From Sorghum bicolor (Eukaryota > Streptophyta > Magnoliopsida > Poales > Poaceae): a stretch of DNA of 64,000 bases. Under the pieces are notes generated by a model that was given only the letters and a program-made list of their open reading frames with translations, did not search any database and was not told the origin of the DNA. The translations under genes were made by a program, and so were the position numbers. The stretch covers positions 48,355,276-48,419,275 of the forward strand of contig NC_012876.2 in assembly GCF_000003195.3 (NCBI RefSeq), written 5' to 3'. Within the stretch, counting starts at the first letter, position 1. Each line of letters begins with the position of its first letter. Of the stretch, positions 1 through 11,821 are shown piece by piece.

Positions 1-762
1 ATGTCTAAACTTAAGAGAGAACTTGAAATTTGAAAATTAGGCAGAGCAACTATTCATCATATCCATGCTAGAGTTTTATTATTAAGATTCAGTTTAGCAT
101 AGCCACTTTATTTATTTATAAAGCACACTAAGCAAGACAAAATATATAAGCACAAAATCATTATTTGGTTTTCCATAGTTATGTATATTTATATTTTAAT
201 ATAGTATAAGTATAAAGATAGATAGAAATACTTAGCGAGATAAATGGGGGTGCTCTCCCCCAATCTGAATTTTGACGTAATTTCTTCTGATGTAGCTAGC
301 AGGTGGCAGAGGTGTATTTGAAAGTCGGCAGTACCCTGACAGCGATTAGAATGTCCTCCGTCTGCTAGTCTTCTTGATCATTGAATTCTGTGGAGCTCAA
401 ATAGACAACAAAGCTTTGTGGAACTGATTAAGTGTTAGCATAAATATCTAGCCTTTATCATGTTGAGCCTCCTCAATCAATATTACTCTTATATTTTTTT
501 TATTTTCATTTTATAGAGCAGAAAAATATTTATTTTATTTTTATGCCACCACAGTGAATGTACTTATGGGTTTCATGTCACTCGTATACTCACATGGGGC
601 TTACTGTTTTTTTAACATTTTTATTTTCTTTTTAGCATAGTATGAACATAATTAACTAAGTAAACTATTTAAAATAATTAAAAGAGAAAGGATAACTACC
701 AAATTTACCTTTTGGCAAGGCGTTCGGTGTTTTTAAGTCCTCCGAACGGGACTCTCCATTTT
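1..762 (-). other. 3' untranslated region of element D with internal polypurine-like hairpin
   Basis: There is no credible coding here. Read on the minus strand, it follows the D stop codon. At about 245-263 the strand carries a G5-N6-C5 type hairpin (plus-strand text gggggtgctctccccc), the counterpart of the internal polypurine-like tract at about 35702-35720 in element C. The rest is AT-rich and matches the region upstream of the terminal polypurine tract in C. Confidence 0.6.
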
Positions 763-1140
763 TTAGTTGTCCTGGAATTCATTGGGTGGCGTAGTCGGTG
801 CTTCTGGCGGCGCCTCTTCTTCGTGTATAGTTCTCTTCTCTTCCCACACCTGACTCGGTGCTACGGTCTCCTCAGGATAGTCTTGTTCAAGCTGTATGTC
901 TTCAGACCTTACTACTTCTCCTTCATAGTCTGCCCATCCGTCCTTGATGATTTGCCTTCTCTGGTTGCGGTTGCGTCGTTTTCTTCTTGTCCTGACCTGC
1001 TTAGAGTCTTCAACGATATAGTTAGGGTTAGTAAAATAGCGGCATACCTTCTCTGAGGGGAAGTGCATGTGAACTTCTCTGGTTCCAATGTAGATAATTG
1101 CTTTAACGATGCTGAGGAACGGTCTTCCAAGGATGATGGG
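763..1140 (-). pseudogene. Element D polyprotein, end of second protease domain and basic/acidic tail
   Basis: This continues the gag-protease frame that enters from 38566. It begins with the conserved PPIILGRPFL protease segment (codons for GRPFL at 1114-1128), the C-terminal block of a second retropepsin domain. A very basic stretch follows (RTRRKRRNRNQRR), then an acidic Glu/Pro-rich tail ending in a TAA stop at 763-765. Nothing resembling reverse transcriptase follows, so the D polyprotein ends after protease. The tail may be a relic of the protease-RT linker or an evolved terminus; that is inference. The segment is open by itself, but the frame upstream has two stop codons (38668-38670 and 38599-38601), so the gene as found is not intact. 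Confidence 0.7.
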
Positions 1141-2353
1141 TGTTGACGGTCCTTAAGTACCAAATATAATCATCAAATAAATAAAGAAAAGGATCCAAAT
1201 GCAACCAACACCCAGACTTAGGGTTTTATCTGACAGAATTCCATGAGTTTTGGTGTTTGTCTATTTCTGCAGGGGGTTATTAGGAAATACGGAAGAAAGG
1301 CCCACACGTCGGGTTTATATAGAGATATTAATGCACCGCGCAATTTTCCACCATCTAGAAGACTCCAGAAGCCACGGGAACGAAAGGAAAGGCGATCGGG
1401 CCTGGGGGCATGGCGCCCGCCCTCCCCCCTTGGGCGCCCGCCCTGTCCTAGAGTCCAATCAGGACTCTCTTCAGGGATTACGCTCCACCGACCTAAAGGA
1501 TCAAGGATAACCGTTCAATCAATGTCGGTTTGATCCGACGGCCCAGATTCACCTGAGGGGACTATATAAGCAGACCCCCTGGCCCTGGAGGAGAACAAGT
1601 TCATCATAGAGTTGAGAGGAGCCCTCAAAGGAATACCTCTCCTCTAAATAGACTTAGGGCTTAGCATCCAATGTGAGAGTAGACTAGATCTACTAGATTG
1701 AGAGAGATAGAGTGGAGGTGTAGATCAGAGGAAGCCCGGCCTGTCGGTGTCTACTCTGAGGTTGTACCTGCGGGATCAAGTCTCCTAACCCGAGGCATGC
1801 TCCTAGGATTCTTCAGTAATTCGACTTCTAATTCTAGTAAGTTCTTGTTCTTATTGTTCTTTGGTTTATGAGTTTACTTTAATCTCTTCCGGTTGAGTTT
1901 AGAGTAATCATTGCTAGCGTAAACGTGGTGTTTGGGCTAGGGTACTCATAGATATCCCCTGACTAGCTAGACCGTGGTAGTAGCGAGGAACGTGACATTT
2001 CCGAGTTACCTTTGCATCCCACATCTCGTTAGCAGGACGGGTAGGTTTATAGGTGCGGGTCGAACATCCTCTCTGGTGTCTAGATTCCGTAAGCTTCCCC
2101 AATAGAACAGTAGATCATCCTTTCCAAGGTTAGAACGAGACTACAGTTGTAGTCTTCTCTATACATCACTCACATCGATAAACATTCCTTGTAGCCTAAA
2201 GGGTAGTAGCAATAGATTTTGTTACTCAGATGCACGCTTTCTCCCAGTGGTAAAAATATAAATACGATACTCTGGATAACCTCCCGGGTGAAGTGCTCAC
2301 CGATATCCGTGCGCTTGCGGATCATTTTCTGATGGCGATACCAAATATCAACA
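1141..2353 (+). repeat. 5' LTR of element C
   Basis: It is 1213 bp, starts TGTTGACGG and ends ATCAACA, and is a near-copy of 37347-38560. Its U3 holds two copies of the 12-mer ggcgcccgccct (1412-1423 and 1433-1444) about 120 bp upstream of a TATA box. Minus-strand relatives of this U3 occur in D (41006-42654), the fragment at 51460-52225 and H (59948-61463). The U5 ends differ among them. ORFs predicted here are incidental. Confidence 0.93.
1563..1570 (+). promoter_or_regulatory. TATA box of element C 5' LTR
   Basis: TATATAAG lies in the context gggactatataagcag. The same box is at 37769-37776 in the 3' LTR. Minus-strand counterparts sit at 42228-42234 (D), 51800-51806 (fragment) and 61035-61041 (H). 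This conservation supports it as the core promoter. Confidence 0.7.
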
Positions 2354-2361
2354 AGCATTTC

Positions 2362-2379
2362 TGGCACCGTTGCCGGGGG
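2362..2379 (+). other. Primer binding site (tRNA-Asp) of element C
   Basis: TGGCACCGTTGCCGGGG is complementary to the 3' end of plant tRNA-Asp with one mismatch (A for G at the fifth base). It begins 8 nt after the LTR end. tRNA-Asp priming is typical of the Athila lineage. Confidence 0.85.
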
Positions 2380-2467
2380 AGAAAGACGGTTTGCTGAGAT
2401 AACTTTTGGTCTTGCTATTATCTTGTATTATACTTTTATACTTTTATTCTTTTATCTTTTTATCTTT

Positions 2468-2725
2468 ATGGATAACTCAAATTCCACACCTATTATTGAG
2501 TTGTTTGCACCTTCGGAGACCAGCCATAGACCATGGGAGTCAACAAGTCCTTTCTTTGCCCCTAATTATGATCTGTGTCCGGAGTTGATTGCAATAGGTC
2601 AAAACCAACCCTTTTCTATAGCTGAGGTCCTACCTTTTAATCAAAATGATAATGAACTTTTAGCTACACCTAGGGAATCTGTTAATCTTTCTATAAATTC
2701 TGGTTTAAACCGAGCCCTACAAGAC
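2468..2725 (+). pseudogene. Element C 5' ORF, N-terminal part (split by element B)
   Basis: ATG at 2468 opens 86 codons that run without a stop into the left border of element B at 2726. The N-terminus begins MDNSNSTPIIELFAP and is polar, rich in Asn, Pro and Ser, with no signal peptide or membrane span. The frame resumes exactly after the second copy of the AAGAC duplication at 32358 and runs to a stop at 33047, about 315 codons in all with one in-frame TGA. It occupies the place where D has gag but shows no similarity to D gag by eye. I do not recognise the product. It could be an accessory ORF or a strongly diverged gag N-terminus. Confidence 0.6.
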
Positions 2726-5700
2726 TGTGATAGAACCGCCCAATTTATACAAGCTTAAGTGCGACTGTCCTCGTTTAACACGTTGACACGCGCATACTCT
2801 CACTTATATAAACCCGGTAGTCTGCCGAGTGTCACGAAGGACCTCGGTAAATCAACTTTACACCAAGATCGCATGATTAAGCAAATACACATCACATACA
2901 CGGAGATTTGCAGCGGAAATAATATTACAAAAGAGTTCACAAATAATAATACAAGTTTAGATTTTCCAAATCGATTAGAAAACAACATAGCTTTCAAATG
3001 ATTACAATGACATTAGTTTCAAATACATTGCTAGCATAAGTGAATCCTCTGACAAAAGCATGTAGATAAGAACACTATATAGGACCACCGAGCCCACCGG
3101 CGGTTAGCCACCATCCTTAGCAGGCTGAAGACTTCACCTGCAACATGGTGGGATAAACCCTGAGTACTCGAATGTACTCAGCTAGACTTACCCGACAGGA
3201 GAGAAATAAAAGACTCTCAAGGATATGCAAGGCTTTTTGGTGGAGTTGGTTGGATAGCATAACTTTGCCAAAAAGAGCATTACTATCATGAGTCCTTACT
3301 TTCAACCTTTTAGTCAATATTTTAGCATCAAGTTCAATTAAGCTACCATAGCTAGATTTTGCACCTATTCTATAGCAACCACTTGATTATTGAGCATTAC
3401 ATTAATAACCATATCCGGTTTATCATGTAGCCATCATCATCATCATAACCATTAAGTTTCATTTAGTGAGTTCTACATTGCGACTGCCCGAGTCAAGTTC
3501 TCACTACCCGAGAGAGACGACGATTCGAATCGATTCCTATCCAGCTGGAGGGGTATTCCTAGCACTCACCCAGGCGTACTTAGCTAGAGTAGCTTGGATC
3601 ACCTTTAGCACAACTCCGGACCAAGTCTCGGGTCCGTACAGCGCCGCACCCCAGGGACTGCCAATCTGCCAGGGTCAACACTCTAACCTGAGACCTCGGT
3701 CTTACGCCATTGACTCCCCGCACATTCTTACTACCAACCGGGGTGCGCACTTAAACCGAACGGGGTATCCGGCTGGAGATGCACTCGTAGGCTTCGCGGT
3801 CGGAATGACTTATCCGGCCAGCTAAGTGTTAGGCATGCGTTCAACATGACACGAGGACGTTACAGCGAATCGGTCCTTAACCGACACAGACGGGGATAGA
3901 TTCACACCCAAGACCTCCATGCCTTGTTGCTGCACTACCATCATCCCGCCCGGTCTCAAATTCATTATTAGCACAAGGTTATTTCCATGATAGCAAATAT
4001 AGCCAACCGTGATCAGGTATCCACCTATCTCTCGCAGGTGACAGGAAATCACCCTTCTTCTACCGAGCTTAAGCATAGCTAAGCATAGAACGTTTTCCTT
4101 ATACTAGTAAGGGTTCAGGTAGTTTCATATAGTGGACAAGGTAGGAATATATACACCAATGGTTTCATTCAACTCCTATCACCTAATGCATCATATGAAG
4201 TTATACTCTTGTGCTTTTATAAAAAGAGAGGGTAGGAGACTTAGAATGCTCCGGGGCTTGCCTGGAATCCGACACAGTCAGTTAAGTTAGCTTGCGCCAT
4301 CTTGACGACATCCAAGTTCGCAACACTTGTGTAGTCCTTCCATCATCCCGATAGGTCCACCATAAAGTCCTTCACGTAGTTCATTTAGCGTACCTAAATG
4401 AGATGCAAGATGCAAGTGTATGAACACGTAGAAGTGCAATAGACAAAGCAACACACACAAGAAGCATGGCAAGAGCATGGTTACACTAAACTTACTTAAG
4501 GACATCTCACTGCTCAACTTATTGATTACACAACCAACATGCTAAGTCAATAAAGAATGCAACACTAAACATATTAGATATGGTATACATGTTTCACAGG
4601 GTCTCAGGTATATTAACTTGGCCATTACCAAAGACATGAGTCATACATAGCAATATACCAAGCAACAGCAATACAAGGAATCTGCCATTTTTAGGACTGT
4701 TAACAGCAGCTGAGTAAATAAATCATAACTGGAGTTACACAACTCCAAAAGACATGCAAGAAGACATTCTGGAAAGCTTAAAAAATTATCTACATTTGAT
4801 AGTTAGACATAAAAGCATGATTCTCAACTTAAGCTGGTCGAAATTATAAATTTCCAGAATCTGTCCCTGACAAACATAGAGCAGCCCTTTCTGGAATCAA
4901 ACTTTGAACAGACACAACTCACAAACCACAAAACCAAATACTACCAAATTTTGAAAGCAGCTAGATAAATGAATTATCTACAACTTTGCTATAAACAAGA
5001 TTCCCATAAAACATCATTTACACATTGTAATCCAAACAGTTCCAGAAACTGTCCAGAAACAACAATTGCAAACAATTAACTATTAACTTATGTTTCAAAC
5101 ATGCATTTGAGCAAAACCATTGTTACCAACAGTTTGAATATATCTAAAGAACACCAGAAAACATAGTGGACATTACCAAATAAATTTATTTAATGCATTT
5201 CTTAATTAATTGGATTATAAGGTGAATTAAAGAACATATACCAAACAGGCACAGTAAATTCTACAACAATTACAGTAGATTCTACATACCATCCATAGTC
5301 TACTGTATAAATTTCACTGCATTTGGATAAACATAGCTACATCTATGAAAAAGACAAATTACTATTGCAATTAACCATGTGAGAGCAAGATAAATGTACA
5401 AATCATATTTTCTTCAAACAAATGACCACATTATATATTAACATCATACAACAATATCATAGAATTGTACTAGAACAACATTTTTCCATTTTTAGATTTT
5501 TATTTACAATTATAAACCATTTATCAAGCCCCATAAAGACATCTCTGTCCAAAACATGTACAGAATCTATCATGCCACCTTAAACAGCCATAACTTGAGT
5601 TTCATATACCCATAAATTATGGTTATGTACTTTATAGAAAGCTTTATAAATTTTTAACAACCTTGTTATAAACATCTAGAGCTAAATCTACAACTAACAT

Positions 5701-8027
5701 GGTCATACATAACAAACAATGCATCCCTGTCTGGGTTTAGACAGAAACTGAAACAGTAATTTAAACTACTATAACTAAACATATGCTTTACCAAAAATTA
5801 TGCTATTTAGCTTGATGGAAAGCTTATGAAAAGTACTACAACTCATATACTTTCATCCAGGCATGATTCACAACTTAACTGAGCCAAACAATACAAACAT
5901 GCAGATCTACTCAGAATAGGAGCAAAGCAACACATGGCATTTGTTGTTTTTATAACCCTTACTCTATCATGCCTAAATTCATGAAACTTTTACCAGACAT
6001 CACATATTATATGAAAATCATGTCAAAATATTCTCACATTTATTGGAGCAATAATACAGTGGTTATGAAAAGGACAAATATAACAAGCAATTAAAACCGA
6101 ACTGCATAAATCTATTTTTTTTACGGATAAAACTGGAACTAAACCATGCCGTATTATAGATCTAATGCATAGATAATTTCACAAGGATTCCAAAATGTCC
6201 AAATTTGCTATTTTACGACTTTTTTATGAATTACTATGCATTTTCAAAGTTCATCCATGAAATCTAAAAAACAACATAAAAGGAAAACAGATCTTTCACC
6301 AGGGACCCTGGATTTGCCATAAATCACGCTATAACCCAGAAATACTATTCATATGAGTCTTGACTTCGCATCTGGAGCCCTGAGTTGTTTCTTATTCTAA
6401 CCCGAGGTCCTTTCTTCTCTCTATTACGGAACAGAGACCGAACCGGAGATGGGAGAAGGAGGACTCCGGCCGGGCCGACGGTTGCTGCATGGGAAGGCAT
6501 GGCCACGCCCTGGCCATGTCCTTGCGGTCGATGCAGCAGCACAGTGCGGCGCAGTAGCTTCTGCAGCTGGGCAGCAAGGGGCGCCGGCAGCCATGGTGGC
6601 TCCGCTCTGGAGGCGCTGGGGGTGGAGAGAGCGAGCCAGGGGGTGGAGAGGGGCGAGGAAGGCGCGGGCGTGTGTGTCCACTTCGACAGCCGGGCGTGGG
6701 GAGGGCTCTGGGCGAGCAGAAGAGGAGGAGGGGGCGCACTCGGGCATAGATGCCACGCACCCGCGACGTGTCCGCCCGTTGAGGCATTTCACCGAACACG
6801 TGTCGAGCAGTAAAGTGGCTTAGGTGGGACGTGGTTTGGGCCGGTTCTGGACCGAATTTGGTCATGGACCAAAAATAAAGTTTGCTCTACTCTTGATACT
6901 CTTCAACTTTGATTAAGGTGCCATGGTCATTAGTGTTACAGATTAGAAGATAATTTGATGCCAACCTATGAGTGTCAATGAATTGATAATGATTAACAAA
7001 ACTTAAAATTGCTGACCAAAATGAAGTCAAACTGGTGTCATCTTTTGGCATGCTCTAGCCCACAATATGTACTCCAACTTTTATTTTGGGACCCAAGCAA
7101 GTTGTTTAGTAAAATTTAGAGAACGCGGAATGCCAACGTGATGAACTGCAAACCTAGACTTAGAAACTCTAAGTGCTGGAAATTATAGCGGATTTAATCT
7201 TGGGACTATTATTTGACATGCTTAGAAGATGATTCAGACTTAGTAACTTTAACAAAGAATGTAGTGTGCAAACTATAATACAACTTTTACAAAAGGACAT
7301 TGTAGTAGTTCAGTCTTATTTGGAAGATACAAGGCTCCCAACTGGGGTACCCGAAACTGAGCACCTCAGGACTTAGCCAAAATTCTGGAGTTCCCAAAAC
7401 AGCACTGCGTTGAATCTTGTAAGCTTAATATGATTAGGTTAGGGGCAAAACTAGCTCTTGACCATTAAACAAAGTTTGTTCTACAGAATCTAGACTACAA
7501 CTTTCATTTAAGGTCAAACTAAAGAACTAGTACAAAAGTCAAACTTTCGCTTTAGTCAATGCAGCAACTTGATAAAGCTCAAACTAAGGTTTTAGGCTAA
7601 TTGAAGCATTTTTTGGGCACAAGCTCAACATGAACCCTTCATGACTTTTGTTGTATAGTTCATCTAGAGTCATTTGGACAAGGTTGCAAGGATTGGTTGA
7701 TGACCTATGGTTCTATTCACTTAATGAGGTCATTCCAACAAGCATGTAACTTATCATTTTATGTGACCTTTTGATTCCAAACTTCTTGAAACTTTTTGAG
7801 TGATCACTATAGGCAGTGATGGATATGGGACACATGAGAGAGGTTCCATTAATATCACTCAAGCATGCACTTTGAAAAGGCCAATATGTAAGCAAGGGCG
7901 TGTTCTCCAAGTTTAACTTGAGGCTCACTTTCATGGATTGACTTTATCATGATCATCACCACTTATTATAACATGTTTGAGCTCAAAACCTAAGGTCTAA
8001 CTAGTGGCAAACACCTGGGGTGTTACA
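2726..8027 (-). repeat. 3' LTR of element B (5302 bp)
   Basis: This is the long form of the B LTR. Compared with the right copy it has about 570 bp extra between roughly 5240 and 5815, which the right copy lacks. A GC-rich island (about 6430-6850) lies in an otherwise AT-rich sequence; the Ala/Arg/Pro/Ser-rich ORFs there are compositional. It shares short blocks with A and E LTRs, such as the palindrome GATTCGAATC (about 3530) and gagtac...gtactc (about 3161-3178). The end nearest the internal region is a small hairpin, aacacc-tgg-ggtgtt. Confidence 0.92.
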
Positions 8028-8042
8028 ACCCTCCCCCCTTAA
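8028..8042 (-). other. Polypurine tract of element B
   Basis: On the minus strand this reads AAGGGGGGAGGGT directly before the LTR start TGTAACACC. It primes plus-strand DNA synthesis. The adjacent hairpin AATCTCG-TCC-CGAGATT (from about 8046) corresponds to the pol C-terminal codons in A, suggesting B descends from a coding element. Confidence 0.8.
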
Positions 8043-11000
8043 AAGAATCTCGTCCCGAGATTGAGGACAAAAGACTTCCAAGGGTAGAGAAGCATGTTAT
8101 TCACTTCTAACATTGGCGATAGCAGTCAACTACTTATCTCCGAACTTCAGAGAGACTGATTTGGTCAAGGCACTTTCTGATACTTGTTCTTCGTAGTGAA
8201 TTTTTGTCTAAAGAATTTCCTTTTTTGACTTCTGTGAAGTATTGTTATCTTAGGAGGAATTCAAGACAACATAGTTCATCATTCCCAATGTACGATGGAT
8301 GGCCAGGAGCAGACTAAACTACTCATTGCAATGTTTCCATATTTGTTCACAAGGCTCGAAAAGTAGTGCTCTACCGAAATGGCTCGAGTACAACCTTTCG
8401 GAGGGGATGAGATCCTGAACTAGATAAACATCCTTTGAGGTTATGAGAAACCAACTAACCAACAAACGATGTCTATTTTGGTCATAAGGTCTAATCACTT
8501 AGATGCCAATTGATGGAAAGCAACATAAGGTTCCATGTGTGCAGTTCTCTTTCTCTGATAACAGCACTGTATTATCTGAGTCTATCAAGTCAATGCTCAC
8601 CATTCAAGGAATTTCATGACTCCAAGTGTTAACAATTACCTAGGTCGTATCAAATACAACCTCTTGGGTAAAAGGACATAGAAGATACCCATGGCATGTT
8701 AGCATTGGATTAGCATTGCTAAAGATGGATGATAGCAAGGTCTAGAGGACAACATCAGTTGCAAGTATTCACCGAACTAGGGAAACAAGCTACTACCAAG
8801 CAAGTCAACTAAAATTTTCCTTCATTAAGCAACGACTTAGTAGGTTCTAGGTCGACTTGCATTGTAGCAGAATAGCTTGGTGAGACTACTTTTGAGATTG
8901 AGGATTCCTTTCTAGGATCAAATAACAGCTCCAAGATAATAAATTTAAGATTGTTGTTTAACACCTTTCTAATTATTTTTGGCTTGTAGAACTCCTAGAT
9001 TGTTCAACTATCGGTTGATGTGATAGGGTAACAGCTAGGCACCCAAGGTGAAAGGAGGCTTTTCTAGGTCATCGTTAGGTTCATCCAATCAAATTCTAAA
9101 CAAAACTTTTGATAGCACCACACAAAGAATGATGCTGACCGAGGGACATACTTTCTCTAGCTTGTGACCCAGATATAGCATCTAGTACTATATGTGTGAT
9201 TGTCCAAGAGGGAATTGACTTGACAACATTGGGTTTAGAGAAGGAGGCCATATTTGCATCATTGATCGACTCATTATCTTCTTTGCTGAACAACGGTCTA
9301 TGGGACATAGCTGCTATAGCTACTAAAGAGTCATTATCTAGCTAGAGATTAACTTTCTTATTGGTAACTAACCAGTTGTCCCTTAACACTAAAAATTTCC
9401 AAAGCTTTCTTCCTAGTGGCAACAATTGTAGTTGATGCGTATATAGGCAGTCAAGATCAAAGTCAGCCAAAGAGAGATTACAATAGAGATGGTTGATTAT
9501 GACTGTGTGATTACCATGCACCTTAGATTGAGACTTGGATAGCCAGGTCATAAGAATAATGCAACAATCAATTCTTGTCTGACTGATAACTTGTCCAACT
9601 TTAAGTGTTGTGTGCCCTTTGGATTCAACAGTGGATGACACAAGTTACTCACTAAACAACTGATATTGTTACATGGGTAACAAATATAGTCTCTTGTCTA
9701 CCACCCCTTGCAGTCTGTTAAGGTTTATGTCGGTAACCTATTCTTCAAAGGTTATCTTCTTAGCAACTTCAGAAGGAAGTCCTATTAGATAAGTCTGATA
9801 TAGATCCTTTGATTGAAGATAAGGAAAGATAACCAAGGACAAGCTCATGAGAAGATAACACAGGGGTGTAGTTTTATAATAGATCATGACTAGCAACCAC
9901 GATACCAGTGCGTGCCGAGCAGCACGACCTTGTGTCTGCAGCCACAAGATGCTCTCGGTTTCGTCACGGCACCATCAATCGTTAATCATGACAATATTAT
10001 TGACCTTACCACCAATGTGAAATCTCACATGACATAGGTAGGTCTTGCATGTACAAGGATCATGTGCAAGACATAATTAAGCAAGCAAAGGTGACAACAA
10101 GATCTGGAGGTAACAAGTAGGAGGTGAAAGGACGAGAACAAGACACAAGACATAAAGGGATATGCCCTATGCCCATCAAGGCCATTACTCAACAATTAAT
10201 TTATGAGATGCGGTCATGTTGGGTAGGAATATGAGATCAAAGTTGATAAGCATCCAAGACTTGGGGAGGCTGGAGATGACTAAAGCAAACTCCAAAGGTA
10301 GAACCACTACACCGATCAGAGATTTAGATGATAGGGAGTTACATGGTTTGTAAAGCAAAAGATTCCAAGATTAGGCAGCAAAAGATTCAGAGATCAGGCA
10401 ATAAGAGATTGCATTACACAAGTTAAGCTTTGGGAGATGCAATCGGGAGGTCCAACATGGATTTGGTATGGTCTCCGTAACTAGCAAAGAACAACTATAG
10501 TCAAAAGCTTTCTGTAGCGAGAACTTATTCTAGCTAGTTGGCTAGGCAAGGATATTTGCAAACGGGTGTAGGGCAACCATGGTATATGCAAGCATTTGAG
10601 GGTCTGGACATTGGTTTACGTATCAAGCGTATGCATGGATGCTCCAACATTAAAAAACTAGCAGTCAAGTCCATAAGCTCGGCTTCTAAGAAAGGAAGCT
10701 AATCTGATACAACCAGCACACAATCAACCTAACTTGAGTGCCATTCTATGATAAAGCTATTTAACACTCGTGCTTGTCGAGGACAAAACAAGAAACAACC
10801 AAGGCATGATCTAGATAACCAATCATCCACACAACATAACAGTTTTAAGCAAGTACTTGAGAAAACTCAAACAACCACGCTTAAACAACCATTACTAAGC
10901 ACAAGGCTTACATATAACAAACATCTATCTACAGCAATACAACACATTTATCCCACATACAAGGATTATGATACAAGATGTGCTACAAAGCAAGTGGACA

Positions 11001-11821
11001 TGGCTCAGTCTTTTAGGGAGAAGATGATTTTGAGATAGATAGTAAAAGGGCTCCAAAAGACTTTGGTATGGCTGCACTATCATGTAAATGGACATACCAC
11101 AGGAAGGAGTTTAGTATTTAGGAAAACTCAGCGGGAAAAGGTTATTGAACCTATAGAGCTAATCCAAAACTTAACAAGGTTGAAAAAGAATAGCAATCAG
11201 CTCTGCCTAAACTAGGACAGAGAACTTGATATGAATTTTAGAAAATGGTAATTAAAGTTCCATTGATTGAATAAACATGATCATTAATCTTATGGAAAAC
11301 TTATCAAGTTACCTATAATTTTCTTATTATCATCTTATGATGCTTCTACAGCTAACAAGCACAACAATACAAAAAAGACATCAATTCAGATTTTGACAGA
11401 TTCTGTCATTCTACTTCACAAGCACATAACATAAGATTTAAACCACCAAAAGTAGTGATCTAAGATATTTTGGAAACCTTAACAAAAGTACTACACTTCT
11501 TCTATTAACTCCAAGACATGATTCTGTATGCACACTAGTCAAACAAACTAAACATTCAGATCTGGTCAAAACACGATCAGGATCTGTCAACAAACTTCAA
11601 AAGTTCATAACTCCTAAACCATCAGGCCTATGGTCATGAAATTTTAGGATAGACTAGATATTGAAGTTGGCTACAACTTTGGTATTCATTATAATTACAG
11701 AAAACACTATTATTGTCATGAAAACACAACTAGAATACAAACTGGTGTAGCAGCCAAAATTCTATACCCTATCGAGCAATGTTTTCCCTTGTTCTATTAA
11801 CAAGAGAGCACACACATGCAT
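8043..11821 (-). other. Internal region of element B, 3' part, non-coding
   Basis: About 3.8 kb with only short scattered ORFs and no recognisable retroviral motif (no protease DSG, RT YxDD, or integrase HHCC/DDE) on either strand. The first ~40 bp match the end of a Tekay-type pol gene; beyond that I see no homology to A. It could be a heavily decayed pol gene or captured unrelated DNA. Confidence 0.6.

Larger units (their letters stand above)
1..1140 (-). mobile_element. Athila-like element D, 3' half (left part, split by element C)
   Basis: This is the downstream part of a minus-strand LTR element whose 5' half lies at 38561-42654. The 37.4 kb element C separates the two halves. The 5-mer ATGGG occurs at 1136-1140 and again at 38561-38565, as expected for an integrase target duplication. 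The D reading frame resumes in phase across the junction. The 3' LTR of D must lie left of position 1. The same sequence occurs on the plus strand in element C (about 34874-35970), so D and C belong to one family. No RT, RNase H or integrase is seen in D. Confidence 0.85.

Noticed and set aside
2759..3001. Small ORFs in B LTR ends (also 27676-27894)
   Set aside because: LTR sequence, no motif, antisense to transcription.
9342..9641. 99-codon ORF in element B as a gene
   Set aside because: No motif, isolated among stops, and no counterpart in related elements in the window.
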